Assembly (NCBI RefSeq): GCF_950295315.1
Contig: NC_080179.1
Coordinates: 72,228,615 to 72,292,614, forward strand
From: Erinaceus europaeus
Taxonomy: Eukaryota > Chordata > Mammalia > Eulipotyphla > Erinaceidae
Direction: 5' to 3'
Length of the DNA stretch: 64,000 bases
Position 1 is the first letter of the stretch. Each line of letters opens with the position of its first letter. Positions 1 to 11,084 of this stretch are shown here, piece after piece. The position numbers and the translations under genes are program-made. Below the pieces are notes generated by a model that worked only from the letters and a program-made list of their open reading frames with translations, searched no databases and had not been told where the DNA came from.

Positions 1-484
1 CTTTCTTCCATCATCTATGGGAACCCATCTGATTGTACAGCGTCCGGTCCACTTACTCAGAGTCCACAGCGGACGGTCGGCCCTCTCCTGTAAAGGACAG
101 GCTTTTGATGGAGATCACATGGAACATGGTGGGTGAATGCACGCTAAAAAGCTACACCAAAGAGCTGACAGTTTCATTTGCAAAAACGAGTCAATATCTG
201 TACGTCATAATATCTGGAGAAAAAAAATAAACTGAAAATTAAGGAACAGAATGCACAAGTCAAGGTACCATAATGGAGGCAAAGATAGCACTAAAAATAC
301 ACTTTTTTTTTTTTTTGAAATTCAAAGATACAGAGAAATTCATGTAGATGTCGCACTCACAAAGACCCAACTTCTATACAAGGCAGGTGCACAGAAAAAT
401 AAGCATGCAATTACTAAATAATAAAGCAAAACTGAAAGGTGGTCTACTTAATGAAGCTGGAAGGCAAAAAATAATTTCCAAGGC
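1..484. other. No gene seen
   Basis: AT-rich sequence with a T run near 303-317. No recognised repeat, exon or RNA gene. The only open frame (33-230, 65 codons) has no recognisable protein character. Confidence 0.5.
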
Positions 485-642
485 TGGTAAGTGGCTCAAC
501 TAGCAGTGTACAGGTTGCTGTGTGCAAGTACCCAGGTTCTAGCCCCAAGGCCACTAGACAGAATTCTTGCCTGGGGGGACAGAGTGAGGAGCGAAATAAG
601 CAGTGAAGTGGTGCGGCAGTGTCTCTCCTCCTCTGTGCAGTG

Positions 643-685
<43 letters not shown>

Positions 686-778
686 TTTTATCAAAAAGGA
701 GGGAAAATGGCCTCCGGAAATGGCAGAGTCATGCAGACACTAAGTCCTTGTGATAAACCAGGTGACAAAAAAGAGAAA
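485..778 (+). mobile_element. Diverged SINE (type 2-like) with TC expansion
   Basis: A degraded tRNA-like head (GGTTCTAGCCCC as B box, near 535) is followed by a CT-rich body expanded to (TC)n at about 641-683. A 3' part resembles the 'ATGGCCTCC...GGTGGA' extension seen in longer SINEs of this window. The CT translation (Ser-Leu repeats) is not a protein. Confidence 0.6.
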
Positions 779-802
779 GAAGGAAATACATAACTAAATA
801 GA

Positions 803-862
803 GAGGGGGTGAGGAGGGAGGGAAAGAAAGAGAGGGAGAGAGGAAGAAAAGAGAAAGGTAGT
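803..862. repeat. Purine-rich low-complexity (GAGG/GAAA)
   Basis: Almost pure A/G stretch of imperfect GAGGGA and GAAAGA units. Confidence 0.7.
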
Positions 863-1270
863 TCTCACAATGTGCAAAGCAGTAAACTAACTGCAGGATG
901 CAAGGTGACTTGTATCCCAATGGAGCTGAGATCACTTAGAGGGTAGTTAGCCTGAGACTCAAGAAAGTGGACAGGTAGGTCTTCTGTGAATGTATTCAGC
1001 AATCTATCCTCTCTGTTGTTTCTGAATGAACCCATTTATTGCTGGACTAACAGAACGCTTTTGTCTAAGTGTGACATAATGAACAGAGCTGAAGCCTATT
1101 AGTGATCAGAAGTTAAGAGTATCAGGGCATTTTCCATGGTATAAGATGAAAGTGAGTATGAGATAATTACTAAGAATAAAATTTGAAAAGACAATTCTAT
1201 AACAGAAAGCAAATTCTTATTATTGCTGTTGTACCAAAGATTTGTTCTGCATCTCTGTCATGACATTTTT

Positions 1271-1393
1271 TAGGGGGAGGGAGGGAGAGAGAGAGGGAGA
1301 GAGGGAGAAAGAGAGATGAGAAAGAGAAAGAGACATAGATAGATGAGAGAGAGAGAGAGAGAAAGAGACATAGATAGACGAGAGAGAGACTGA
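1271..1393. repeat. GA-rich simple repeat with an internal duplicated unit
   Basis: Purine tract in which a longer unit containing GAGACATAGATAGA occurs twice (near 1330 and 1367), separated by (GA)n. This suggests slippage on a higher-order unit. Confidence 0.75.
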
Positions 1394-1479
1394 GATTCTC
1401 ATGCTCAGAGAACTGTAAGAGCACAGAATTGGACCTGAACCAGGCTTGATGAGTGTGGGAGGAGGAACTCATTCCTTTA

Positions 1480-1735
1480 GAAAATTATGGCTAGTTCAAA
1501 TCATGTCAGTGGACTCTGGGGAAAGAGGACAGGGACAGGGGTTGAGGAGTCGGTAGGCTTTGAGGTGCTGGTACATGGTGATGGAAAGGGAACAGAGCTG
1601 GGGGTGAGAGTGTTCTGCACACACCTGCCCCAGGGAGATAAGAGAAGTTGTATACAGGTGCTCACAAATGAACTGTAAGCCATTTATCCCCAATAAAATA
1701 ATAAAAAAACTACTATAAACAATAACAAAAAGAGA
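1480..1735 (+). mobile_element. L1 3' UTR fragment
   Basis: Matches the 3' end shared by other L1 remnants here (10035-10545 and 48632-48872). The shared features are a G-rich stretch, 'GAGTGTTCTGCA', a TGTAAGCCATT-type segment, then CCCCAATAAAATAA and an A-rich tail. It carries no coding content. Confidence 0.65.
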
Positions 1736-1828
1736 GAAAGAGAGAGAGAGAGAGAAAGAAGGAAGGAAGGAAGGAAGGAAGGAAGGAAGAAAGAGAAAGA
1801 AAGAGAGAAAGAAAGAAAGAAAGAAAGA

Positions 1829-1889
<61 letters not shown>

Positions 1890-1896
1890 AGGGAAA
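1728..1896. repeat. (GAAA)n/(GGAA)n microsatellite
   Basis: Long tetranucleotide purine tract directly downstream of the L1 A-rich tail. It probably grew from that tail. Confidence 0.9.
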
Positions 1897-1944
1897 AGAA
1901 AGAAAATCATGGCCTAAGTAGAATTTGTTTAGAAATGTTAGCTA

Positions 1945-2276
1945 TGGGGATTTGGGCGGTAGCGCAGCGGGTTAAGTGCACATGGCGCCAAGCGTAAGGA
2001 CTGGCTTAAGGATCCCGGTTTGAGCCCCTGGCTCCTCACTTGCAGGAGCGTTGCCTCCCAAGCAGTGAAGCAGGTCTGCAGGTGTTTATCTTTCTCTCCC
2101 CTTCTCCATCTCCCCTCCTCTCTTGATTTCTCTCTGTCCTATCCAACAACAATAACAGCCACAACAGTGATAAAACAAGGGGAACAAAAGGGGGTGAAAG
2201 ACGGCCTCCAGGAGCAGTAGATTCGTGGTGCAGGCACCGGAGCCCCAGCAATAACCCTGGAGGCAAAAAAAAGAAA
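1945..2276 (+). mobile_element. SINE type 1, long form
   Basis: A box near 1958 (TAGCGCAGCGGGTTAAG), B box-like GGTTTGAGCCCC near 2016, the typical CT-rich body, and the extra 3' module ending GCAATAACCCTGGAGGC. It is flanked by the direct repeat GTTAGCTA (1937-1944 and 2277-2284), which fixes the insertion boundaries. Confidence 0.9.
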
Positions 2277-2336
2277 GTTAGCTAGGGAAGTGTGTGTATG
2301 AGAGAGAGAATGAGAGAACATAGAGTGCTTTTCTAT

Positions 2337-2527
2337 CTTTTAAAATATTGTATGTACTTATTTATTGGTCAGAGAGAAATTAGTGTACAGAGGAAAGAGA
2401 GACAACTGTAGCATTACATCACCACTTGTGAAACTTTCCCTCTGCAGCTGGCTACTGGACACTTGAACCCGGGTCCTTCTGCATTGTGTATGTACATTCT
2501 ACCAGGTGTTTCCCTGCCCAGCCACTT
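2337..2527 (-). mobile_element. SINE type 2, reverse
   Basis: Reverse complement of the type 2 SINE. The inverted B box appears as GAACCCGGGTCC near 2465 and the head is at the right end (ACCAGGTG). Confidence 0.8.
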
Positions 2528-2535
2528 CAGAGTGA

Positions 2536-2612
2536 TATATATATATATATATTATATATATATATTATGTATTATATAGATTATATTATATATATTATGT
2601 ATTATATAGATC
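2536..2612. repeat. (TA)n-rich microsatellite
   Basis: Imperfect TATATA/TTATGTATTATATAGAT units, with the longer unit duplicated. Confidence 0.85.
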
Positions 2613-2639
2613 AGTAGGTAAGTTCAGGTTGGTCAGAGT

Positions 2640-3618
2640 AGAGTTCATTGAGATGGTAATTTAAGCTAAAGTTGGGCTGTCAAGCAGTGACTGATCATAC
2701 CAGCCTTTTTAATTTTTATTGGAGAAAAAATAAAAGCTACTGAAACATTATGAACCAGGGAAGAGAGCAATATAACAGGGGAGCATATTAAATAGCTAAC
2801 TCAACTTCCAGTGAAATATGATAGAGATCCATCTTTTTACCTCTCCCCCAAACCATTAAACTTCTGCTGTAAAGAACAGATTTAATATAACTTGGGTTTA
2901 TGACTTGAATGCAAATCTTAGCCCTCACTTACTAGCTGTGCGATGTTCAAGTGTGTTACTTCTCTTGAGGCACTGTCTTTTGTCTTGTAGAGTAAAATAC
3001 TGCTATCTTTCCTGCCGGACTTGTATAGGATCCAGAGATGCAAATGAGAATTTGAAATGAAGGCATTAAGCCCAGCACTGGCTGATCTTGGGAGTGTTTT
3101 GTTTCAAGTAGCAGAACACCCTTCTTAAAGGAGGTGATGTCTTGAAACACTTTTCAGAAGGAAGGGTAATAATAAAGTTTGACACCTTAAAAGGCTGAAA
3201 TTTGGGAGTCAGAATGTAAAGATCCTGCACAGTTCACCTACAGTCACACTCCCGTCGTTTCCTGGGAGCTGAGTTTTCACTGCACCCACCACAAGCTCCG
3301 GGTCAGTGTCCTTTCTACTCAAGCTCACGGTTTCGGTTTTTTAAGTTTTAGTTCTAAATTTCTAGGAAGAGACTTTCTTCTTTGCTCATCTTAGCACTGT
3401 TTTTTAAAAATTATATTTTATTTTATTTATCTGCAAGCAGCCTACTATGGCAGTGGGTGAGTTCTAGAAAATTTTCCAGAAGAGGTGTGATTTTTTTTTT
3501 TTTTTTAAAGACAAAATAGTCAGGGCCAACAAAAAGCTCACTAGGTTAGTTTTTTGCTTTGGCATCATGTGGTGATCCAGGTTAAAGGCTGTTACCTGGT
3601 AAATTGGAGGAAGATTTG

Positions 3619-3620
<2 letters not shown>
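2640..3620. other. No gene seen
   Basis: Mixed-composition sequence with no recognised repeat apart from short T runs near 3490. No open frame with protein character. Confidence 0.45.

Positions 3621-3621
<1 letters not shown>

Positions 3622-3661
<40 letters not shown>
3622..3661. repeat. (TG)n microsatellite
   Basis: About 20 uninterrupted TG units. Confidence 0.95.
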
Positions 3662-3664
<3 letters not shown>

Positions 3665-3699
3665 ATCTGAAAAAGTCATCTTGGAGCTAGCTGTGAAGC

Positions 3700-4288
3700 C
3701 TTAGTGGCAACAGAAAAAAAAAAAAATTCAGAGCAAACCAAACCCAGTCAGGATCTCAACAGAAATCACAGAAACCGGAAAAGTCAGGCTAGTTCAGGAA
3801 AGGTACGTATAATCACAAAGATGTGACCTAGTTATGGGAGACCCTTGGGAGGGGCATGCAGAGCCTGCAGTAGCCACATCCAGAGACATAAGGACGCGAG
3901 GAGCAAAAGTTTACCAGCAACTAAAGTGAGAAATAATTCAGGAGCCTTACTAGAGCAATGACTTCTGTTTGAGAACATGGCCGACTTGAGATAAGCTTAT
4001 TGGGAGAGAATCAGAAAATATATATTGACTCCAAATATTGCCTTCAGTGTCTTGAGTTCTTCTTTGACCAAAAGAAATGGAGAATTCCAGTAGCTTAAGA
4101 ACGGATGGACATACCATTCGTGTGGGTGTGGGTGAAGCTTGCAAGACAGACTCCAAAGGGAAGAAGGGGTCTACTCAGGAGACGTAGGACAGACAAGATA
4201 GCTTACACTACCCTATGGAATTCACTTACTAGATTCTAATTGTGATCTCCCTCAATAGAATTCACGTTACATTAATTAGTATGGCATC
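3700..4288. other. No gene seen
   Basis: No repeat or coding signal recognised. Confidence 0.45.
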
Positions 4289-4289
4289 A

Positions 4290-4440
4290 GGCTAGGGAGA
4301 CAGCACAGTTATGAAAATCCTCTCATGCTTGAGGCTCTGTGGTTCCAGATTCAATACTCAGCACCACCATGAGCCAGAGCTGAGTGGTATCTATGTGTCT
4401 TTATTTCTACCTCCTATTAAAAATAAAATAATTTAAAACA
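4290..4440 (+). mobile_element. SINE type 3
   Basis: Head GGGAGACAGCACAGTTATG, B box-like segment near 4350, then CAGCACCACCATGAGCCAGAGCTGAG and an A-rich tail. Older and more diverged than the type 1 copies. Confidence 0.75.
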
Positions 4441-4814
4441 AATGTATGCAACCTGCTTGAATACTGACAAATATAATTTATTGACAAACTATAGACTTCT
4501 ACTTTTTATGTGGGGAAACTTTCAGTTAGATGACTGCTATGATTGACTGAGTCCACATAAGGTCCACCCCCAATGCTCAAAATATCAACTTTAGTTGGAA
4601 ATTTTAGTGAGAAACATTAGTCCTTAGCCATAAAACAAATAATTGTGGGGAAACCTCATTTTCAGAATAATTTCATTATATCTTCCTTAGCACAGTTTAT
4701 ATGTGAGTAAATACTGAGTATCTCATTCACATTCTTTTCTAAAGAAAAGATTAGAATTCTAATCTCTCACACTTTAGCATCTCAATTTAACCAATGGGGA
4801 TTCTGTTGCAAAAT

Positions 4815-4817
<3 letters not shown>

Positions 4818-4852
<35 letters not shown>

Positions 4853-4885
4853 CATATATGTATATATGTATGTATGTATAATGTG
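4818..4885. repeat. (TA)n/(TATG)n microsatellite
   Basis: Pure TA units turning into TACA and TATG units. Confidence 0.9.
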
Positions 4886-5129
4886 TCTATACTTTCTGTG
4901 ACTTATCAAAGTAAATTTATAAATGAAATTGATTTTTTAAATCAGCTATATAGGAATCTAAAATAAAAAATCTCTTGATTATTTTTTTCAATGACACTAT
5001 GCCATTTTTAGTTTGCGGAGATGGTGACATCTGATTTAGGAATTCTAACAGGATGGAAAGATCATATTTTAAATTGATCTCTACAGTTGCCACAAAAGTG
5101 AAAAGTGAAGTCACGACAAGAACCGCTCT

Positions 5130-5268
5130 ATGACAGTATTGTGGTTCTTCAAAAGACTCAAATAGCTTTGGTTCTGAGATCCCAGCTTCAATCCTTGGCA
5201 CCATCTTAAGCTAGAGCTGAGCAGTGCTCTGGTCGAAAAGTAAAAATAAGTAAATCAAAATAAAACAT
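5130..5268 (+). mobile_element. SINE type 3 fragment
   Basis: Contains TTGGCACCATCTTAAGCTAGAGCTGAGCAGTGCTCTGG-like body (abbreviated: CACCATCTTAAGCTAGAGCT) and an AAAATAAG tail. The head is degraded. Confidence 0.55.
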
Positions 5269-5345
5269 GGTCCAGGAGGTAACACACTGTATAAAATGTT
5301 AGACTCTCCAGTATGAGTTCCTGAATTGGATCCTTGGCATTCCCT
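5269..5345 (+). mobile_element. Second SINE type 3-like fragment
   Basis: Starts with a GGTCCAGGAGGTAACACA head and a TTGGATCCTTGGCA B-box-like segment. Short and diverged. Confidence 0.4.
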
Positions 5346-5398
5346 TTTTCTCTTCTCTTTCATTATAAATGATGATAGTAGTAACAATTTTAAAAATA

Positions 5399-5702
5399 GG
5401 GAGTCGGGCTGTAGCGCAGCGGGTTAAGCGCAGGTGGCACAAAGCACAAGGACCGGCATAAGGATCCCGGTTCAAACCCCGGCTCCCCACCTGCAGGGGA
5501 GTCGCTTCACAGGTGGTGAAGCAGGTCTGCAGGTGTCTGTCTTTCTCTCCCCCTCTCTGTCTTCCCCTCCTCTCTCCATTTCTCTCTGTCCTATCCAACA
5601 ACGACAACAACAATAATAACTACAACAATAAAACAACAAGGGCAACAAAAGGGAATAAATAAATAAAATAAATATTAAAAAAAGAATAAAAAAATATAAA
5701 AA
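5399..5702 (+). mobile_element. SINE type 1
   Basis: Nearly intact copy with GTAGCGCAGCGGGTTAAG, GGTTCAAACCCC, the CT-rich body, CAACAACAATAATAACTACAA-type tail and AT-rich end. The perfect direct repeat AACAATTTTAAAAATA (5383-5398 and 5703-5718) marks an L1-type insertion and low age. Confidence 0.95.
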
Positions 5703-5718
5703 AACAATTTTAAAAATA

Positions 5719-6145
5719 ACTACTTCATTACAGGTAATTCATAAAAACGGAGCCACTGACTAATTGATTCTGGATCTGGATTTATATCTAAGTAGGTGAA
5801 TATTACACATACAAGATACTGACATGAAGAAGTCAAAATGAAGGAGCAAGAGATTTAAATTTAAAAAACCTATTTTTTCATTAACTTTTATATATAAAAA
5901 AGGGTTTTGTCACCCACCCAGGGGATCTTCAGTCTGAAAATACACCCCCACCCTCAAGCTTTGAATAGGTGTTTATAGTCACGGAAAGGTTATAATGTGA
6001 CATTTTCCTCAGACTGACTGTTGAGTTTTACAAATAAAAGTGCATTTTTTAATGTTTTAAGTCAAGTAGGGAGCAGGATTCTGGTAAGGAAAGGGTAATA
6101 GGTTTTTGTTTTTCTTTTTCCTGGGGAACAAGGAGGGAGAGTTTT
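5719..6145. other. No gene seen
   Basis: AT-rich sequence with no recognised repeat or exon. Confidence 0.45.
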
Positions 6146-6147
6146 AA

Positions 6148-6150
<3 letters not shown>

Positions 6151-6182
<32 letters not shown>
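6151..6182. repeat. (CA)n microsatellite
   Basis: About 16 CA units followed by a short TA run. Confidence 0.95.
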
Positions 6183-6184
<2 letters not shown>

Positions 6185-6415
6185 TATATATATATAGTTG
6201 TTGTTGTTCCAGGTGCTAGGATTCCAGACTTTTCTGGAAAGAACTGTTGTAGTATAGTTTGTGATTGTTTAGACTACAATATCACTCTGATCTGATGTTA
6301 TAGCCTAGGAATGAACCTAGGAACATCTCATGTGCAAACTCTGCGTATCAGCCAATGTCACACACAACAAAGCAGGTGTTATCCATGTGAACTATTTCAC
6401 TGGCCTTGACTTTGT

Positions 6416-6706
6416 GTTTTTTTTTAATATATAATTTATTTTCCCTTTTGTTGCCCTTGTTTTATAGTTGTGGTTATTACTGTTGTTGTTGATGTCGTCG
6501 CTGTTGGATAGGACAGAGAGAAATGGCAAGAGAGGAGGGGAAGACAGAGAGGGAAAGAGAAAGATAGAGACCTGAAGAAGTGCTTCACCTCCTGTTAAGT
6601 GAGTCCCCTGTAGGTGGGGAGCTGAGGGCTCAAACTGGGATCCTTACCCCATCCTTGTGCTTCACGTCATGTGTGCTTCACCCACTGCACTACCATCTGA
6701 CTCACA
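6416..6706 (-). mobile_element. SINE type 1, reverse
   Basis: Reverse copy with TTGGATAGGACAGAGAGAAATGG and the head at the right end. Flanked by a short direct repeat ACTTTGT (6409-6415 and 6707-6713). Confidence 0.85.
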
Positions 6707-6764
6707 ACTTTGTTTCTTAATATATAAATTTAGATTTTCTATACGATAATTATTAGAAGTTGTG

Positions 6765-7375
6765 AGGACAAAGTAACCCTCCTGCAACTGCTGGACGGAA
6801 TGTAGACTGGTTCAACCCCTGTGGGAAAAGTCTGGAATACACTTACAAGGCTAGAAATGGACCTTCCTTATGACCCAGTAATTCCTCTCCTAAGGATATG
6901 TTTTGAGGAGTCAAGCACACCTATCAAAAAAGATATGTTCATAGCAGCACAATTTGTAATAGTCAAGACCTGGTAACAACCTAGGTGCCCAGATGATGGC
7001 TGAGAAAGTTGTGGTATATATACTCAATGGAATACTAATCAGCTCTTAAGAATAATGAACCCACCTTCTCCAGCCCATTCTGGATGGAGCTAGAAGGAAT
7101 TACTTTAAGTGAGATAAATCAGAAAGAGAAAGATGAGTATGGGATAGTCCCACTCATAAACAGAATTTGTGAAAGAAGAACAGAAAGGGAAACACAAAGC
7201 AGAAATGGATTTTGGAGTATTACACCAAGGTAAAAAACTTTGGGGGGGGCGGTGGAGGGAGAGTAAACTTTCAGCTCCACTGTAAGAGGGTGGGGGTAGG
7301 AATTCAGACATTTGGTGGTGGGAAAGGTGTTAATATACACACCCATTAATTTATAATCTTATAAATCACTGTTTA
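6765..7375 (+). mobile_element. L1 ORF2 3' end and proximal 3' UTR
   Basis: Contains the classic L1 segment coding for the end of ORF2p, near 6935-7010: ATAGCAGCACAATTTGTAAT, then a segment like 'AAGACCTGG-AACAACCTAGGTGCCC'. This is followed by the TGGATGGAGCTAGAAGGAATTA and ATGAGTATGGGATAGTCCCACTC blocks. The reading frame is broken by stops. It leads without an obvious break into the long tail block at 7376-10022. Confidence 0.8.
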
Positions 7376-8334
7376 ATCAGTGGGGGGGGGAATAGATTGA
7401 ATTTCTAAAATTTTTTGACCCATAGACCCCACTTCTGTGTATATATTCCTTCAATATAAGCACTTAAGGTTTCAAATCGGTAACTTGATTGAATTTTAGC
7501 AGTGGGTATAAAATATTAATACATTTCTAGTAATGATTTTTTGAAATATTAAACCACCTATAATCTTAGGCCAGGGAGACAAGAAGCAACTGGTCTTATC
7601 AGTATATAGGATATAGTTATTTGTAAATAGAATTAAATGTCATAAATTATGGTAAGGTTTTATATGGTATAGTAAATCCTAAGCATGGGATTTTCAAAGT
7701 AAACCAAGTTCCCAGATGACTTGGTTATAACAATAACTATCTATTGCCTTCTTAAACTCTAAGACATTAAGGAATCTTCCTCACTCCCTATAAAACCCAT
7801 ATTTCTCTCAGTCCTTGAACCTTTATTGCATGGTGAATTTTCTTCATACTTCTCTTGATCCATACCATTTGCTACCGCATCTGTTGATCTCAACCAAATC
7901 AATGCAACCAGTACCACCTCAAAATATTTCACTTCAGATGGTGTCCAGAAATGTCATCGTTTCAGCACCATTACTCTGGTGAGGCCTTTCCTAGCTCATG
8001 GGACTCCTTAAATTCATTTTGGGTAGTACATTTCCTAACAAAGCCACAGAACCTAGATAGAGACCAGGACCCATGAGCTAGAACATATGAACACATGTAT
8101 CCATAAATTAAGGGGGAAATTATAGACTTTAAAGTAAAAGTTCACAATAGTTGCAGTGACGCAATAAGTGCAGCAAGCAAGTAGAAAGACCTAAAAAAAA
8201 AAAAAAAGACACTAAAGTATTCAATCAGGTAGTTTCTACTTAGACCTAGATACCCTCCTCACTTACTTCTTATTTCACTTCCCACAATCACTCTAAGGCT
8301 AACTTTTGTCAGATAAAGTAAGGACTACAAAATC

Positions 8335-8536
8335 GTGTGTGTGTGTGTGTGTGGTTTTAAAAAGTAATTTATTAACTTTTTTATTTTTGAGAGAAATGCA
8401 GAGAGAGAAAGACACAGAGAGAAACACTAGAGCTTAGCTCTGGTTTTATGGTGGTAGCGGGGGATTGAACCTGGGACTTCGAAGCCTCAGGCAAGAGAGT
8501 CTCTTTGCATAACCATTATGCTATCTACCCATGCCA
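8335..8536 (-). mobile_element. SINE type 3 inserted in the L1 tail
   Basis: Reverse copy with a (TG)n start (the tail in its own orientation), an inverted B box GAACCTGGGACTTC and a head CCATTATGCTATCTACCC. The perfect duplication GACTACAAAATC (8323-8334 and 8537-8548) shows insertion into the older L1 tail. Confidence 0.9.
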
Positions 8537-8781
8537 GACTACAAAATCTTAATAAGGACAAGAGACTGGCATACTTTAATGATGGCTCTCTCTTGGTAAC
8601 TAGCAAGCCACCCTATCATCTGGAGCTCTAGTCACTGAATCCTGGGATTCCCGCACATGCACATGACTGGCTGGGCATCACACAGATCCATTTCAGCACT
8701 ATCGTTGGTCATCTCGATCACGAACAGCATAGTAGACTCACTTGTGGGTCTCTACAGGACATTGCCCTGAATGTGGAACAA

Positions 8782-9114
8782 TGTTGGTGTGCTTCTAAAT
8801 TCTGCTTCTAAGACCCCTTCTGTTACATTGCTTGAAGCTGTGGTCTATTTACATAATCATTGTTTTCATTGGTTTAATCCTCACTGGTTCCTGCACTATT
8901 CTTTTTCTCCCACCCCCTACCCTATGTACTTCCTCTTCCTGACACTTCTGCCTCAGGAGACATAAAAGACAGGGCTTTCTAATGAAGAGAGATTAGATTA
9001 GATTAGATTGTTGAACTGCATGGCTGCTCATCAGTAAAGATTGAACTGCATTCCCAGCTCAGCCATGAGTCCTTGGTTGTCTGTCTCCCACCTGCGAAGC
9101 TAGCCTGGCAGAAA
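8782..9114. mobile_element. Probable solo LTR inserted in the L1 tail
   Basis: Against the parallel tail copy (near 26890-26920), 333 extra bases sit between two AACAA copies (8777-8781 and 9115-9119). The insert begins TGTTGG, contains a TATA-like CATAAAAGA near 8960 and a tandem (ATTAG) run near 8993-9009. It ends near CCTGGCAGAAA. TG start, size and 5-bp duplication fit a solo LTR, but the 3' end is not a clean CA. The family is not recognised and the strand is uncertain. Confidence 0.5.
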
Positions 9115-10029
9115 AACAAAGGTAGGGACTGCCCCATTCTCCAAAGGGAGGCTGGGTCAACATACTCTGCCACTTGAGGAAGATGGGTCTCGAAATGAGT
9201 GGAGCCTAGAACGTTCCTAGCTATGACCATGGAATGTGAGTTCAGACAGACAGGGATGCTGAGGTTACACGGGCTCTTGTGCTGAATGTGGGCACCAGAT
9301 CAGACTGACGGGGTTTTTAGTTAATGGTATTTATATACATTTACCATATTTGAGAGCTACTCTCTTCCCTCATCTAGCTTTCTAGTCCTATTTCCAACTC
9401 TGCCGCCATTTTCTCAGACTAATTCCTAGCCCACCTTCATGTTAGCTGTCAGACTTAGCTTGGGTCCATCTACATAGTAGATGTCAAGCTCAGGCAAAAA
9501 CTGGTAAAGTCATGGGCCCCTTGGAATATACCTAAAGTAGACCTACTAACTTTAAAAAAAATGTAGGCCCCAAATCTTCATCTGCAATATTCTTGCCTTT
9601 AGGTTCATGATTAGTCAACAATTTGCTTAGCTTTCTAACTTAACTCTTTTTTAGCTGCCAGGTTCCAGATGCTACCATGATGCCAACCTGACTTCCCTGG
9701 GCAGACAACCCCACCATGTGTCTAGGAGCCCTGCCTCCCCAGAGCCCTGCCCCACTAAGGAAAGAAAGACAGGCTGGGAGTATGGGTTGACCTGCCAATG
9801 TCCATGTTTAGCGGAGAAGCAGAAAAACTATTACAGAAGCCAGACCTTCCACCTTCTGCATCCCACAATGACCCTGGGTCCATACTCCCAGAGGGAGAAA
9901 AATAGGAAAGCTATCAAAGGAGGGTATGGGATAGGGAGTTCTGGTGGTGGGAATTGTGTGGAACTGTATCCGACTTATCCTATGGTTTTGTCAATATTTC
10001 CATTTTATATATTAAAAAAAAACTATGTA

Positions 10030-10545
10030 TTCCTATATTCATAGCAGCATGATTTCCAGTAGCAAAAACCTGGAAGCAAGGTAGGCATTAAGAACAGATA
10101 AGTAACTGAGAGAGTTGAGTATAGTAACTGAGGGAGCTGTGGACATACACAATGAAATACTGCTCATCTATTAAGAATGATGAATTCACCTTCTTCACCT
10201 CTTAGATGGAGCTTGAAGGAATCATGTTAAATGAGATGTCAGAAAGAGAAATATGAATATGGGATGATCTCACTCATAGATAAAATTGAGAACAGAATGG
10301 GAAGCTCAAGGCAGAACTTAGTCTGGGCTTGGTGCATTGCCTCAAAGGAAAGGATTCTGGGAGGGGAGCAGTTGCAGGTCCTGGTGCAGTAGTGGTGGAG
10401 GAGGACCCAGGTGTGGGGGTGGTGGTTAGAGTGTTCTGCAGAAAACTGAGAATGTTTACATATGTACCCACAACTGTATTTAGCACTGACCGTAAACCAT
10501 TAGTCCCTCCATAAGTAATATCAGGAACAGAGAGAATAGTACAAC
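10030..10545 (+). mobile_element. L1 ORF2 end plus 3' UTR
   Basis: The ATAGCAGCATGATTTCCAGT block, then TGGAGCTTGAAGGAATCATG and GAATATGGGATGATCTCACTC. The UTR follows, with a G-rich stretch and an ACCGTAAACCATTAGTCCCTCC end. Many stops are present. Confidence 0.8.
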
Positions 10546-10751
10546 TGGTTTATTAATTGTTTAGCAAGTCTGGAATTATGAATTGTATGTATGCTAAAAT
10601 CTTACTTTGTTATTGAAGTAAACATGCATTATAACATGTAGATTTGGGGTGTACATCTTTGTATGTCAATATTTATATATACTACATTAAGTTCACCATT
10701 GAAATTTCAGTTTTATCCTTCCACTTAAAAACAATAAAATTGGGGCATGGG

Positions 10752-11078
10752 GGGGGCGCTGGGTGGTAGTGCAGCGGGTTAAGAGGAACAAAGCGCAAGG
10801 ACCAGCGTAAAGATCCTGGTTGGAGACCCCAGCTCCCCACCTTGGGGGGGGGGCGCGGTTCTTTCCCAAGCGGTGAAGCAGGTCTGCAGGTGTCTTTCTC
10901 TCCCCCTCTCTGTCTTCCAGTCCTCTCTTGATTTCTCTCTGTCCTACCCAACTACAATGACAGCAATAACAACAACTACAAACAACAAGGGCAACAAAAG
11001 GGAAAAAATAGCCTCCAGCAGCAGGGGACTAGTAGTGGGAGGAGTGGAGGAGGAGGAGGAGGAGAAGGAAAAGGAGTA
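10752..11078 (+). mobile_element. SINE type 1, long form
   Basis: GTAGTGCAGCGGGTTAAG head, a homopolymeric G run near 10845 in place of the usual CTGCAGGGGA, the CT-rich body, and an ATAGCCTCCAGCAGCAGGGG 3' module ending in a (GGA)n stretch. Confidence 0.85.
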
Positions 11079-11084
11079 GCTTTT

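Larger units (their letters stand above)
7376..10022 (+). mobile_element. Long L1 3' tail block, copy 1 (interrupted)
   Basis: About 2.1 kb of shared repeat once two later insertions (8335-8536 and 8782-9114) are removed. Parallel copies occur at 23735-24224 plus 26548-27885, at 41790-42395 plus 42965-43035, and as 3'-end-only copies elsewhere. It ends with a TATGGTTTTGTCAATATTTC segment and a short A-rich end, consistent with the 3' terminus of an L1-type transcript. It has no coding capacity, and frames such as 9718-10044 are chance. Confidence 0.7.

Noticed and set aside
1945..2276. tRNA gene at the SINE head
   Set aside because: A and B boxes are tRNA-like, but the sequence continues into the SINE body and is repeated many times, so it is a SINE promoter and not a tRNA gene.
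3622..3661. CRISPR-like or other regular array
   Set aside because: Only simple dinucleotide repeats; no direct repeats with unique spacers anywhere in the window.
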